Assembly: GCA_013288045.1 (NCBI GenBank)
Contig: JABDCP010000001.1
Location: forward strand, 75,736-139,735
Reading direction: 5' to 3'
Source: Candidatus Babelota bacterium
GTDB taxonomy: Bacteria; Babelota; Babeliae; Babelales; Babelaceae
Length of the DNA stretch: 64,000 nt
In this document: piece after piece, positions 20,966 to 32,113 of the stretch
How positions within the stretch are numbered: position 1 is the stretch's first letter
Layout: every line of letters begins with the position of its first letter
Translations under genes and position numbers: made by a program
The notes under the pieces: model-generated
Database searches by the model: none
What the model saw: the letters and a program-made list of their open reading frames with translations, nothing else
Told to the model about the DNA's origin: nothing

Positions 20966-22360
20966 ATGAAAGCCGGACTTATTAAGTATTTTTATCCTGA
21001 CTTGAAACCTGAAGAAACAAAGAAATTCTCTCTGCTTGCGCTTACCTTTTTTATGACCATTGGCGCATACTGGTTACTGCGCTTATTAAAAGATACGCTC
21101 TTTTTCAAAGTATGCTTTCCTGCTGACCTCGGCTGGCTCCCCTGCCAAGGGAGATTGTTTCAACCAACAGCAAAGTTCTGGTCTCCGTTTGTAGTCTTTG
21201 CCGTCGTCATGATCTATTCCAAACTAGTTGATATATTTAAGAAACATCAGCTGTTTTATATTATTTGTACAATTTATTCTCTGCTTTTTGGTACCATTAC
21301 AGTGCTTCTAGCCTTGCGAAGTATCTATGGTGATATGTTTCTTGGAAAACAAGTTCTGGCCTACGTAGGCTGGACATCCTACTTTGCAATTGAAAGCTTT
21401 GGGTCACTTATTGCAGCACTCTTTTGGTCTTTTACCAACAGTATCTGCGATTCAGAATCAGCAAAAAGAGGGTATCCTTTTATAATCGCTGGGGCACAAA
21501 TAGGGGCTATTGTCGGATCATCACTCATGATATTTTCCGCATCCTTTGGTCTCTGGCAACTCTTTGGATTGGTTACCTGTGTCACAGCAAGTATTATGAT
21601 ACTTATCTGGTACTTCATGAAGACAATCCCTGCATCCCAGCAAATAGGTGATATTCATGCCGCACAAATTGCAACTAAAAGTGAAGGCATTTCAGGATTT
21701 ACTGAAGGTATACGGTTACTACTCACTCGTCCGTATCTGATTGGTATTTTTATCGTCTCTACGCTCTATGAAGTTATTAATCAGATCATTGAATATCAGA
21801 TGAAATCACAGGCGGATGTATTTCCCCGTTTTTCTACTGAGCTTGGCTTTGCCCAATTTCAGGGATTCTATGGGGTAGCCACGAATACTCTAGCCTTCTT
21901 GATGGCTCTTCTGGGGACGAGCTATCTTATAAAGAATTATGGCTTACGCTTTGGTCTCTTATTCTTCCCTGTCTGCTTAATCATCGCTTTCGTATCACTC
22001 TTTCTCTATTTTACGTATGGCGCCCCAACAGCTGGCTTACTTTTATTAGCAACGTTCGTAGTTATGATGATTGCCAAAGGCCTTGGTTATGCAGTCAATA
22101 ACCCGGTCAAAGAGATGATGTACATTCCGACAAGCAAAGATGTAAAATTCAAAACAAAAGGTTTTACGGATGTCTTTGGCGCACGAATGGCAAAAATGGG
22201 TGGTGCACAAATTACTGACGCCTATAAGCATAACTTAACCGATCTCTTAATATTTGGCACCTATTATAGTCTTGGGTTTAGTTTTATTTGGATACTTGCG
22301 GCTCTCTACGTTGGACGTAAAAATGCCCAGCTCGTTAAAGATGGCGAGGTCGTTAAGTAG
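20966..22360 (+). CDS. tlc: ATP/ADP (nucleotide) translocase, Tlc family
   Basis: FYPDLKPEETKKFSLLALTFFMTIGAYWLLRLLKDTLF and YAVNNPVKEMMYIPTSKDVKFKTKGFTDVFGARMAKMGGAQI are Tlc hallmarks. Confidence 0.93.
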   Translation: MKAGLIKYFYPDLKPEETKKFSLLALTFFMTIGAYWLLRLLKDTLFFKVCFPADLGWLPCQGRLFQPTAKFWSPFVVFAVVMIYSKLVDIFKKHQLFYIICTIYSLLFGTITVLLALRSIYGDMFLGKQVLAYVGWTSYFAIESFGSLIAALFWSFTNSICDSESAKRGYPFIIAGAQIGAIVGSSLMIFSASFGLWQLFGLVTCVTASIMILIWYFMKTIPASQQIGDIHAAQIATKSEGISGFTEGIRLLLTRPYLIGIFIVSTLYEVINQIIEYQMKSQADVFPRFSTELGFAQFQGFYGVATNTLAFLMALLGTSYLIKNYGLRFGLLFFPVCLIIAFVSLFLYFTYGAPTAGLLLLATFVVMMIAKGLGYAVNNPVKEMMYIPTSKDVKFKTKGFTDVFGARMAKMGGAQITDAYKHNLTDLLIFGTYYSLGFSFIWILAALYVGRKNAQLVKDGEVVK

Positions 22361-22402
22361 GGTTTCCCTATACTAATGATTTGAAGTAGTTCAAGGATAA
22401 CC

Positions 22403-24964
22403 ATGGATACAGAGCGATTTTCAACCTCAGTTCAAGAACTGATAAACAATGCTATCCTTCTTGCACAAGAGCGTAAGAATCCGGCACTTGTGCCTTTGCA
22501 TCTCTTAGCCGCTTCAGTAACCCAAGAGTTTTGTTTGTCCTTTTTTACCGTGCTTGCCGTAGATGTGCAAAAATTAAAGTTACTCATTGAGCAAGAGCTA
22601 GAAAAGCTTCCGCGCATTGAAGGTGCACAGCTCACCGGAGATCACTCTCTTGATATGTTCTTACAAGCGTGTGAAAAAGAAGCACAAGCGCTTGGTGATG
22701 CTTATGTCACTCTTGAGCATCTTATGGTACAATGGTGGGAAACGAGCTATCTTCCTGTGTCTCTTCGCTCGTTTTTTAAACAGACCGGGATAACACGACA
22801 GACACTCTTGCAGCATATGTCTAGTATTCGGAAAGGGAAAAAAGTGACCGACAAGAATGCTGAAAAGCAATACCAAATGCTTGAAAAATATTGCCTCAAT
22901 GTTACGCAACAAGCACGTCAAGGAAAATTAGATCCTGTTATCGGCCGCCATGACGAGATAAGGCGCGTAATACAAATCCTTTCTCGAAGAACAAAAAACA
23001 ATCCAGTACTCATTGGTGAACCGGGAGTAGGTAAAACTGCTATCGTAGAAGGGATTGCTCAACGTATTATTAATAACGACGTTCCCGAAAGCTTAAAAAA
23101 TAATGTCATCTATGCACTTGATCTAGGACTTCTTATCGCAGGCGCTAAATACCAAGGGGAATTTGAGGAACGGCTTAAGGGTACCCTTAAAGAGATTCAA
23201 GAAAGCTCAGATAAGATTATCCTCTTTATCGATGAGCTCCATATGCTCGTCGGTGCCGGTGCAACTGGGGGCGGTATGGATGCCTCTAATCTACTCAAAC
23301 CAGCACTTGCTCGAGGTGACCTTCATTGTATTGGGGCAACCACGATTAAAGAATACAAAAAGTATATCGAAAAAGATGCCGCATTAGAGCGGCGCTTTCA
23401 AAAAGTTCTTGTAGAAGAGCCCTCAATTGAGGATGCTATTTCAATACTTCGCGGCCTTAAGGAGAAGTATGAGCTGCATCATGGCATCAGAATAAAGGAC
23501 CAGGCTCTCGTTAACGCTGTACTCCTCTCAGCAAAAAATATTCCCGAACGGTTCCTGCCGGATAAGGCTATCGACCTTGTCGATGAAGCAGCTGCTATGA
23601 TCAAGATGGCGATCGATTCACAGCCAGTTGAGCTTGATCAGCTTGAACGGAAGATCCGTCAACTTGAGATTGAAAAAGTTGCACTCAGCAAAGAAAAAGG
23701 TGATGGAGTAAGTCAAAAGAGACTTGCTGAGCTTGAAAAAGAGCTCGCTACTCTTAAGGAAGATTTCCAAACGCTCTTAAACCAATGGAAAGCAGAAAAA
23801 GCGCCTCTTGAATCTATCGGTAAATTAAAAGAGCAGATCGATGAAGCACAACACAAGTTTATCAATGCTGAGCGTCAAGGTGATTTTGCTAAGGCATCCG
23901 AAATCAAGTATGGGACGTTAGTAAAACTTGAGCAACAATTACAGAAAGAGCAAGAGAAGCTCCAAAGTATTAATAAGCACCTTATTAAAGAAGAAGTTGA
24001 TGAGCAGGATATCGCTGCAGTTCTTGCGCGCTGGACAGGAATTCCCGTTGAAAAGCTCCAGACCTCTGAATCTGAAAAGCTTCTTCATATGACCGACATT
24101 TTGAAAAAACGAGTTGTCGGACAAAAAGAAGCACTTGAAGTTATTAGCAATGCTATTCAAATGCATCGCACAGGGCTTACCGATCCTAATAAACCTATAG
24201 GATCCTTTTTATTCCTAGGACCTACCGGCGTGGGTAAAACTGAAGTTGCAAAAACTCTGGCCGACTTTCTTTTTGATGATCCTAAAAAGCTCATCCGTAT
24301 CGATATGTCTGAGTACATGGAAAAGCATGCAGTAGCTCGACTCATCGGAGCCCCTCCAGGCTATGTGGGCTACGAGGAAGGTGGCCAGCTTACTGAAGCA
24401 GTACGACGAAATCCCTATTGTGTACTCCTCATCGATGAGATTGAAAAAGCTCATCCAGATGTCTTTAATCTCTTTCTACAAATTCTTGATGAAGGACATC
24501 TTACTGATGGGCAAGGGCGTACCGTATCTTTTAAAAACTCTATTATCATAATGACCTCCAATATCGGCTCTTCACTGATCCTTGAAGCCCAAAAACTTGA
24601 TGAGTCGGTAAAGCGTTCGATTGATAAGCTTCTCCATCAGCACTTTAGGCCAGAGTTTCTTAATAGAATTGATGCAATTGTGTACTTTACCATGCTTACT
24701 CATGAGGATGTCGTGCAGATTGCTCGCATACAAATTGAACAGCTTAAAAAGCGCCTTGCTGAAAAATATATTGAGCTTGCCATTGACGAGGAGGTCTATG
24801 AAAAGATTGCCTCACTTGGCTACGAGCAAGAGTTTGGCGCTCGCCCTTTAAAACGGGCCCTGCAACAGTATCTGAGTGTCCCCCTTTCTCACTACCTGCT
24901 TGCACACCCCGATCAGAAAAAGCTATCAATATCGCTTAAAAAAGATACGATCGTGATACAGTAA
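22403..24964 (+). CDS. clpB: ATP-dependent chaperone ClpB
   Basis: Clp N domain, two AAA modules ([37 protein letters not shown]) and middle coiled coil. Confidence 0.96.
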   Translation: MDTERFSTSVQELINNAILLAQERKNPALVPLHLLAASVTQEFCLSFFTVLAVDVQKLKLLIEQELEKLPRIEGAQLTGDHSLDMFLQACEKEAQALGDAYVTLEHLMVQWWETSYLPVSLRSFFKQTGITRQTLLQHMSSIRKGKKVTDKNAEKQYQMLEKYCLNVTQQARQGKLDPVIGRHDEIRRVIQILSRRTKNNPVLIGEPGVGKTAIVEGIAQRIINNDVPESLKNNVIYALDLGLLIAGAKYQGEFEERLKGTLKEIQESSDKIILFIDELHMLVGAGATGGGMDASNLLKPALARGDLHCIGATTIKEYKKYIEKDAALERRFQKVLVEEPSIEDAISILRGLKEKYELHHGIRIKDQALVNAVLLSAKNIPERFLPDKAIDLVDEAAAMIKMAIDSQPVELDQLERKIRQLEIEKVALSKEKGDGVSQKRLAELEKELATLKEDFQTLLNQWKAEKAPLESIGKLKEQIDEAQHKFINAERQGDFAKASEIKYGTLVKLEQQLQKEQEKLQSINKHLIKEEVDEQDIAAVLARWTGIPVEKLQTSESEKLLHMTDILKKRVVGQKEALEVISNAIQMHRTGLTDPNKPIGSFLFLGPTGVGKTEVAKTLADFLFDDPKKLIRIDMSEYMEKHAVARLIGAPPGYVGYEEGGQLTEAVRRNPYCVLLIDEIEKAHPDVFNLFLQILDEGHLTDGQGRTVSFKNSIIIMTSNIGSSLILEAQKLDESVKRSIDKLLHQHFRPEFLNRIDAIVYFTMLTHEDVVQIARIQIEQLKKRLAEKYIELAIDEEVYEKIASLGYEQEFGARPLKRALQQYLSVPLSHYLLAHPDQKKLSISLKKDTIVIQ

Positions 24965-25677
24965 TGAAGAAGCTTCTGATTGCTAACTGGAAAATGCAAT
25001 TAAGCCATGAGGAAGCCTGTACCTGGCTTGAGAAAGAGCTTCCATCAGTACACGAAACTCTTTCGTTTACCGAGCATGAGCTTGTTATCTGTCCATCCTT
25101 TACAGAACTTCCCTATGCCACCTCACTGTTTGAGCATCTTGTATGGGGTGCACAGGATTGTGGAGCCGAAGAAAAAGGGGCTTACACGGGTGATGTATCA
25201 GTCCTTTCTTTAAAAGACTTGGAGGTACGTTACACACTGATAGGCCATAGCGAGCGGCGTCGGTATCATGGAGAAACAAACGAGTTAGTGAGAAAGAAGG
25301 CTACTCTGCTTCTTAAGCATCATATACATCCCGTGCTCTGTATAGGTGAAGCAGCTGACCAGATACCCATTCGCAGATCTATCTTACAAGAACAACTAGA
25401 ATCGGTACTCCCGGCATTTACCTCCGATGATTTGTGCATCATCGCCTACGAGCCGGTATGGTCGATAGGATCAGGCAAAGTTCCTTCACAAGAGGATCTA
25501 CGTATCATCCTTGAGCTCATACGAGAGCTCCTTGGTGATCACAAGCATCTTATTCTCTATGGGGGCAGCGTACAGGAAGCTCAAGCAAAGCTCTTTAGCC
25601 CCTTTGTAGACGGCTTTTTACTCGGAACATCTAGCCTCAAGAGCGAAGAACTTAAAAAAATAATTCTTTCATGCTAG
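24964..25677 (+). CDS. tpiA: Triosephosphate isomerase
   Basis: LIANWKMQ, YTLIGHSERR, AYEPVWSIGSGKVPS, LYGGSVQ. Confidence 0.96.
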   Translation: MKKLLIANWKMQLSHEEACTWLEKELPSVHETLSFTEHELVICPSFTELPYATSLFEHLVWGAQDCGAEEKGAYTGDVSVLSLKDLEVRYTLIGHSERRRYHGETNELVRKKATLLLKHHIHPVLCIGEAADQIPIRRSILQEQLESVLPAFTSDDLCIIAYEPVWSIGSGKVPSQEDLRIILELIRELLGDHKHLILYGGSVQEAQAKLFSPFVDGFLLGTSSLKSEELKKIILSC

Positions 25678-25727
25678 ACTAGGACTCAGCATATGATTCT
25701 TGAAAAAAATTTGATAAGGAGCTGACC

Positions 25728-26099
25728 ATGTTTTTGTATAACCTACTCATCTTTGCCTTTGTTCTGTTGTGTGCTTTCATGATTCTTCTCATCCTTATGC
25801 AAAAAGGTAAAAGTAGCCTTGGTTTTGGCAGCATGGGTGGCGGCACTCAATTACTCTTTGGCGGCTCTGGAGGCCAGGACCTTTTTCAAAAAGTTACCTG
25901 GGCTTTAGGAGCTCTCTTTATTGGCGGCTCTCTCCTACTGGCTGTTATAAAGCGTCCTACTTCTTCAAAAGTTATAGGAAGTATTGCACGCCAGCAGGCC
26001 CAAACACCTCCTTCACCTATGGCAGAATCTATACCTGCGGCACCTGCAACAGCTGAAGTCCCTGCGGAGACACAATCTGCAGAACCGGCACAGGCATAA
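25728..26099 (+). CDS. secG: Preprotein translocase subunit SecG
   Basis: Two TM helices with LQKGKSSLGFGSMGGGTQLLFGGSGGQDLFQKVTW. Confidence 0.85.
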   Translation: MFLYNLLIFAFVLLCAFMILLILMQKGKSSLGFGSMGGGTQLLFGGSGGQDLFQKVTWALGALFIGGSLLLAVIKRPTSSKVIGSIARQQAQTPPSPMAESIPAAPATAEVPAETQSAEPAQA

Positions 26100-26123
26100 G
26101 TGTAGCTCAAACCTCTAAAGCTC

Positions 26124-26903
26124 GTGTATATCATCGATAGTATCGGATCTACGTTTATCCATTTCTTTACAGAAATAGGTGCTTGGTCGTTCTTCTTTAT
26201 GAGAACGGTAAAATCTGTATTTACCAAGGGCCTGCGTGTAAAAGAGCTTGCCCTTCAAATGAAGCGCATTGGGGTAGACTCATCATCGGTTATAGTACTG
26301 AGCACCCTCTCATCTGGATTTGCGTTAGCGCTCCAATCCTATGCAGGACTGAGCCGTATTGGCGGCCAAGAGATGCTCGGCGTCATTGTAGCCTGGGGTA
26401 TGACCAGAGAGCTTGGACCAGTACTCACCGCAATCATGGTTTGCGGAAGATCGGGATCGGCAATAGCTGCAGAGCTGGGAACCATGCAAATCACTGAACA
26501 GGTTGACGCTCTACGAACCCTTTGCATAAGCCCCTTTCATTATTTAATTGTTCCTCGCATACTGGCAGGAACTCTTATCATGCCGTTCCTTACCCTCTTT
26601 GGTATGTTTTTTGGTATCCTTGGCGGCTATCTCTTTGCACTTATTACGCTCACCAGCAGTCCAGAAATCTATCTGGTGAATATTAGAAACTTTTTGACCC
26701 TTGGAGATATCGTAGGGGGGCTCATAAAATCATGCGCTTTTGGATATATTATTGCGTTTGTTGGCTGTTATAAAGGATTTCAAACAACTGGTGGAGCCCG
26801 TGGAGTCGGCCTTTCGACCACACAAGCTGTGGTTGTTGGCTGCATTGCCATCTTAATTGCAAACTATTTCCTCAGCGTCTATCTCTGGAAAGCTGGCCTA
26901 TGA
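26124..26903 (+). CDS. mlaE: MlaE-type ABC transporter permease
   Basis: GMTRELGPVLTAIMVCGRSGSAIAAELGTMQITEQVDAL is the MlaE signature; GTG start. Confidence 0.92.
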   Translation: MYIIDSIGSTFIHFFTEIGAWSFFFMRTVKSVFTKGLRVKELALQMKRIGVDSSSVIVLSTLSSGFALALQSYAGLSRIGGQEMLGVIVAWGMTRELGPVLTAIMVCGRSGSAIAAELGTMQITEQVDALRTLCISPFHYLIVPRILAGTLIMPFLTLFGMFFGILGGYLFALITLTSSPEIYLVNIRNFLTLGDIVGGLIKSCAFGYIIAFVGCYKGFQTTGGARGVGLSTTQAVVVGCIAILIANYFLSVYLWKAGL

Positions 26904-27643
26904 TTACTATCAAACATCTCACCAAAGAGTTCAATGGGCGTAAGGTTCTTGATAATTTGAATCTTGAGCTGCCTGATGGTAAAATGACCGTCATCATAGG
27001 AAGATCTGGTGAAGGAAAATCGGTTCTTCTCAAATCGATTATCGGACTTTTATATCCCACTTCAGGCTCTATCAGTATCGACAACAAGGAGGTAACTCGA
27101 CTGAGTGAACGAGAGCGAGAAACCTTTTATAAGACCTGTGGCTATGTATTTCAATTTGCTGCTCTTCTTGATTCACTTACCGTCTTTGAAAATGTCGGCC
27201 TTTCCCTGCTTGAGCATGGTCTCAAAGAAGAAGAGGTACGCCCTCTTGTCATAGAAAAACTCGCCCTTGTTGAATTACACAGCGATATCATGGACCGCTA
27301 TCCTTCGGATCTTTCTGGAGGAATGCGTAAACGGGTCGGTATCGCTCGCACACTCATTAGCCACCCGTCGATCATTCTCTATGACGAACCAACCACAGGA
27401 CTTGATCCTATCACTTCACGCGTGGTACATGAACTTATGAGAGATATGCAAAAAAGGCTTAAGGTAACTTCTGTTATCATTAGCCATGATCTTGAAGTAT
27501 TTAAGTATGTTGATTATGTTGCTCTTCTCTATGAAGGGAATATTAAGTATTTCGGTGAAGCATCCACTATTTGGGAATCAGATAATCCCTATATCTATCA
27601 ATTTATCAGAGGGCTCACTACGGGGCCAATTCAGCAGAACTAA
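26900..27643 (+). CDS. mlaF: MlaF-type ABC transporter ATP-binding protein
   Basis: GRSGEGKSVLLKSIIGLL, LSGGMRKRVGIARTL, LYDEPTTGLDPITS. Confidence 0.92.
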   Translation: MITIKHLTKEFNGRKVLDNLNLELPDGKMTVIIGRSGEGKSVLLKSIIGLLYPTSGSISIDNKEVTRLSERERETFYKTCGYVFQFAALLDSLTVFENVGLSLLEHGLKEEEVRPLVIEKLALVELHSDIMDRYPSDLSGGMRKRVGIARTLISHPSIILYDEPTTGLDPITSRVVHELMRDMQKRLKVTSVIISHDLEVFKYVDYVALLYEGNIKYFGEASTIWESDNPYIYQFIRGLTTGPIQQN

Positions 27644-27668
27644 GATCCACGTGACCTAGAGCTTGCTA

Positions 27669-28100
27669 TTAAATTTGCTTAAGGATCTGCTTTTTAGGCA
27701 TTTTATATGAAGGAGCACTAGAGGCTATTTTCATTTCGCTAAATTCAAGGATCTGGCGGGCATAGCCTATCGCCTGATCTGCGACGATTGTGTGAAGCAT
27801 TGATAAGAAATGCTCGGGATATCTAGTTGTTGTTGATAATGGATTAAGTGCACCGGCACGTATCCTAATAGTTTCAAACTCTGAATCAAACAGTGAGCAA
27901 GCATCTACCAATTTAATAAGATCATGTGTCCTTGGTATTGGAACATTTTGCGCAAACAAGTAAGCTTTTAAAGCCTTTTCAGCAGATTGTTGTGCACAAT
28001 ATAACACTGAGGCAATACTTACATCACCCGAGACCAAGGGCACTTGAGCTGCCTTCAAGTCATTTTGTGCATAGGCTAACCAAAGGTTAAGCTTTTGCAT
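27669..28100 (-). CDS. HEPN domain protein of HEPN/MNT module
   Basis: YAQNDLKAAQ...CAQQSAEKALKAYLFAQNVPIPRTHDLIKLVDAC matches the HEPN (PF05168-like) motif. Confidence 0.85.
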   Translation of the reverse strand: MQKLNLWLAYAQNDLKAAQVPLVSGDVSIASVLYCAQQSAEKALKAYLFAQNVPIPRTHDLIKLVDACSLFDSEFETIRIRAGALNPLSTTTRYPEHFLSMLHTIVADQAIGYARQILEFSEMKIASSAPSYKMPKKQILKQI

Positions 28101-28407
28101 AAATCTTAATCCCTTTTTGCTTGATCTTATAACAGAAGTTCAATTTATCGCTTGAAAATTCCTCAAATTCTTCTTTGCTATATAGGAGCAAGTCTTTTGC
28201 AATATTTAACCGCGAAAGTGCCATATGACCATCCACGAGCATTTTGTAATGTGTGTCAGTAAGTGTATCGACTACAACGAGAAGATCGAGATCACTTTCA
28301 TCATCTGGCATACCCCATGCATACGATCCAAAAAGATAGATCTCACGAGGATTATACGTTGCTATGAGTCTATTCTTTACAACTTCAATCATTTCTTTAT
28401 TAATCAT
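28087..28407 (-). CDS. MNT-type minimal nucleotidyltransferase of HEPN/MNT module
   Basis: IYLFGSYAWGMPDDESDLDLLVV has the GSX10DXD catalytic motif; overlaps the HEPN ORF. Confidence 0.88.
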   Translation of the reverse strand: MINKEMIEVVKNRLIATYNPREIYLFGSYAWGMPDDESDLDLLVVVDTLTDTHYKMLVDGHMALSRLNIAKDLLLYSKEEFEEFSSDKLNFCYKIKQKGIKIYAKA

Positions 28408-28692
28408 GGCATCCTTCCATTAAGATAAACAAGTATAGGTCCCATGGCAGCTAATATACCATGAATACATTTCTTTTTCAAAACTTTGCTTCGAGTTAGC
28501 ATGAGTATTTTCTGATGCTCTCACAGTTCCTTCCCGAACAAGCTGGGAAAAAAAGAGCTTTAATTAAATCGTAGCATCCGAACTAAGGTTGTAAGCATTA
28601 AGCTCACCATGATATACTCTTGCCGATAAGCACCGGTATGTAGGAGACTTAAAACATTCCTTCATAGCGCGATAAGTACTAGCCTGAGGAAA

Positions 28693-29052
28693 TTGGGTGC
28701 AATGATGACAAATACAACAGAGCGCTTAATCGAAGTTGCAAAAACTAAGCTCATTGAGACATATAATCCCCTCGAGATTTATCTCTTTGGCTCATATGCA
28801 TGGGGAGCCCCTACCGAGGATAGTGATCTCGATATATTAGTCATTGTTAACGAACTTGTTAAGGATCGGAATCGACTACTTTTTGAAGGATACCTGGCAC
28901 TTTTTAATTTAGGAATCGCCAAAGATCTTTTGTTGTACACGAAAGAAGAGTTTGAAGAGCAAGCAACAAATATGTTTTCAGTCTGTTTTAAGGTAAAGCG
29001 TGACGGAAAGCAAACTTACACAAAAGCATACGTTATAGCTTCACCGCTTTAA
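28693..29052 (+). CDS. MNT-type nucleotidyltransferase, orphan paralogue
   Basis: IYLFGSYAWGAPTEDSDLDILVIV; closely similar to the 28087-28407 protein along its length; no HEPN ORF adjacent downstream. Confidence 0.87.
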   Translation: MGAMMTNTTERLIEVAKTKLIETYNPLEIYLFGSYAWGAPTEDSDLDILVIVNELVKDRNRLLFEGYLALFNLGIAKDLLLYTKEEFEEQATNMFSVCFKVKRDGKQTYTKAYVIASPL

Positions 29053-29223
29053 ACTTGATTTAGATTCTCAAATACTAACTTTAGACTTCTAATCCCTTGC
29101 CACTCGTTTGTGACTAACAAATCTTATTCTAAATATTGCTATTAACAAAAGTTATTATAATCTTGGAGGTGGCCAATGAAGGTCATAGTGAAATAAAATA
29201 ACTATATGTAATAGGAACCCCTC

Positions 29224-30588
29224 ATGAAAAAACAAATTTTAGCGATCAGCTTTCTCATATGCTTACACTATGGTCAAGGAGAAGCATGCCAAAGTACTTT
29301 GGTGGAAGATCAGCCAAATATGTGTTACGCAACGGTGCAAGGACTTCCAGTTAGCTTCTATGATACGGGCATATGGGGCTATATGCCTCTGCAGGCCGAG
29401 AAAACCTTTCGCGACACTATGCCAGTTCTGTTGGATTATCTAGATCAAATCACTAGCTTTGCAAACATAAGTCGAAGCATCCGAGAATCCATCGAGACAT
29501 CTGAGGGATCTCCAGAAGACCGCTATCTTACAGCACTCATGCTTTCTCATGTGGATTTTCATCAGCTCATTACTCAGTTCATGGGTCAATTAAGCAACCT
29601 TGGTATGAGCTTAGAAGCAAATAAGAATCGGTTAGCGCTCACAAAAAATTCTCCTGACGCTGTGGAGCGCGCACTCGCAGAGCTTTCATTAGAGCCCTTT
29701 GAAAAAATACTTCTACAAGCACAACAAAGTTTTGCAACAAACCCTGCAGCATATTTTATAGGGCATCCAAAAAGTATACCTACTCGTTTAGGATCCTGCG
29801 ATGAATGGATTCAGCAACTCAATGGCCTCGCAAAAATGTTCGATCTTTGCAATGCATGCGAGAGTAAACTGAGAGCAATATTTGCGGAGTATATAGCTAA
29901 AAAAACTCGTCTAGATGTTTTGAATAATGTACTCTACCATACAGAAGTAATGTTGCATCGTGCACCGTTGGGGCGAGCTGAAAACCGTAAGAAGGATTAC
30001 GATACTATCGTTAATTCCGCGGAGGCCGAGCATGGTGACAACCTTTATTTCATAATGGCTCATCAGTTTTCTTTCAATGCCCAGACACCCCAAGCACAAG
30101 CATTGTTGCCTAGGATTTATGAGGCCTCCGCAAACTCTTCAGTAAATACCCTTTCCAGATATGCAGGGAATGCTATAGCCACCACCATTAAATCACTACG
30201 TGATGAGCAGAATGTCTGCGAAGAGAGCCTCGATAAATACAGGTTAATGATGCAATCTGAAGTTCCAGTGATTATGCACAAACTGGAACAAATAAGATTA
30301 GCAGCTAGTAGCATTCAACGGAAAATTCCTGATCTCGCCCATACTATTATTGCGTTTCAGGAAAGCATGCATTATTTCTCGCAAGCATCTCCTTTAGAAG
30401 CGTTTAGGGCTATTGTGGAGGCAGCAAAGGAAATTATTACTGGCGCAAGATTTGTGTTGAAGCCAGGTAGCATTGAGGAGTGCACAACCTATAAGGCTGA
30501 TTATGAACACTTTGCACTTATTGCAGAACGTACACAATTACTTATTAAAGGCTTGCAGGCCCAGTGGCAGGCTGCCGTTACAAAATAG
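29224..30588 (+). CDS. Secreted protein of unknown function, helix-rich
   Basis: Signal peptide MKKQILAISFLICLHYGQGEAC; long coding ORF with RBS-like context; no recognised domain. Confidence 0.6.
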   Translation: MKKQILAISFLICLHYGQGEACQSTLVEDQPNMCYATVQGLPVSFYDTGIWGYMPLQAEKTFRDTMPVLLDYLDQITSFANISRSIRESIETSEGSPEDRYLTALMLSHVDFHQLITQFMGQLSNLGMSLEANKNRLALTKNSPDAVERALAELSLEPFEKILLQAQQSFATNPAAYFIGHPKSIPTRLGSCDEWIQQLNGLAKMFDLCNACESKLRAIFAEYIAKKTRLDVLNNVLYHTEVMLHRAPLGRAENRKKDYDTIVNSAEAEHGDNLYFIMAHQFSFNAQTPQAQALLPRIYEASANSSVNTLSRYAGNAIATTIKSLRDEQNVCEESLDKYRLMMQSEVPVIMHKLEQIRLAASSIQRKIPDLAHTIIAFQESMHYFSQASPLEAFRAIVEAAKEIITGARFVLKPGSIEECTTYKADYEHFALIAERTQLLIKGLQAQWQAAVTK

Positions 30589-30693
30589 TCCTTCACTATA
30601 CGCAAAACTTTCTGAGTATCGGAAGCTTTTGGTTTTTTAAAGGCTTTAGAACATAGTATTCTATTATATGATTTCTCAAAATGATTCTTAATC

Positions 30694-30731
30694 TCACAAT
30701 CCCGCAAGGTAAATTACTTGCGGGATTGTGA
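30694..30731. repeat. Perfect 15-bp stem / 8-nt loop inverted repeat
   Basis: TCACAATCCCGCAAG-GTAAATTA-CTTGCGGGATTGTGA, intergenic between the unknown secreted ORF and moxR. Confidence 0.9.
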
Positions 30732-30983
30732 CATCTAAATGTGACGAAATAGTTAAGATAGGTAAGGTGCGATAAGAATACCCTAACTACTCAAGCCAAC
30801 TACGGCCGGAGACACTTTAATATGTTTAGTCTCTATCCAAGGTTAGCAAAACAAAAAAGTTTACTTTCAAAACAATCGCTCACATTCCCACCTCTTGTAA
30901 TTATTCATAGGTAGAACAGCTTTAGAATCTATGGTATACTGCCACCATAGACTATATACCCAGGCTATCATGAGAGACAAACT

Positions 30984-31949
30984 ATGACAGATACTACCAT
31001 TACTGAGCAAAGTGCTGCGTTTCAGAAACTTACCGATGAAGTTGGAAAAGTTATCATCGGACAACATGACACCATTCATTACATGCTTCTTGGTATCTTG
31101 TGTGATGGACACATCTTGCTCGAAGGGGTACCAGGAGTCGCAAAAACAACGATGATTAAAGCACTTACTAAAGCCATGGGACTTTCTTTTAAGCGTATTC
31201 AATTTACCCCTGACTTACTTCCTTCTGATCTTATTGGAACACCAATCTACAATCAAAAGATTGCAGATTTTGAAATCAAACAGGGACCTATTTTTGCTAA
31301 CTTAATTCTTGCCGATGAAATAAATAGAGCCCCTGCAAAAGTACAAGCTGCGCTTCTTGAAGCGATGCAAGAACACCAGGTCACCATTGGCTCAACGACG
31401 TTTATGCTTGACCGTCCCTTTTTAGTGTTTGCTACACAGAACCCACTTGAGCAAGAAGGAACCTACCGATTGCCAGAAGCACAGGTAGATAGGTTTATGT
31501 TCAAGCTACTTATACACTATCCAAGTCCTCAAGATGAAAAAGAGATACTAAGAAGAGACCGTGATGTTGATGAAATCAAACCGGTGCTTGATAAAGAAAC
31601 ACTCCTCGCCGCTCAAAAAACGGTTGACCAAATCTATTGCGATGAAAAAATTCTTGACTACATTGTGTCTCTTGCCTTTGCTACAAGAGCTCCACAAAAT
31701 TATGGTCTAGAAGAGCTGAGAAAATATATACTGTATGGGGTATCCCCCCGAGCAACCCTGGCTCTACATAAAGCAAGTCGCGCGCACGCGTTCCTAAAAA
31801 AGAGAACGTTTGTAACCCCTGATGATGTTAAAGCAGTTGCACTGCCCATTTTAAGACATCGGATAGTACTTACGGTAGATGCCGAGGCTGAAAATATCAC
31901 ACCTGATATTCTTATTAAGAAAATCTTGCTTACCGTTCCGACACCATAA
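30984..31949 (+). CDS. MoxR-family AAA+ ATPase
   Basis: GHILLEGVPGVAKTTMIKAL, FANLILADEINRAPAKVQAALLEAMQEHQVTIG, FATQNPLEQEGTYRLPEAQVDRFMFK. Confidence 0.95.
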   Translation: MTDTTITEQSAAFQKLTDEVGKVIIGQHDTIHYMLLGILCDGHILLEGVPGVAKTTMIKALTKAMGLSFKRIQFTPDLLPSDLIGTPIYNQKIADFEIKQGPIFANLILADEINRAPAKVQAALLEAMQEHQVTIGSTTFMLDRPFLVFATQNPLEQEGTYRLPEAQVDRFMFKLLIHYPSPQDEKEILRRDRDVDEIKPVLDKETLLAAQKTVDQIYCDEKILDYIVSLAFATRAPQNYGLEELRKYILYGVSPRATLALHKASRAHAFLKKRTFVTPDDVKAVALPILRHRIVLTVDAEAENITPDILIKKILLTVPTP

Positions 31950-32113
31950 TTTTTTACGCCAAGGTCCATAAAAGTATCTCTTGATGCTTTTAAAGAAAAT
32001 CTGAAAACGCTTACAAAACCTGTGGGTAAAGTTTACAAAAATATAACTTACAGTAAACTATGCTAGAAAGAATGATCGAATTCGGATAAGCAGGTTAGCA
32101 AGGACACCATTGT

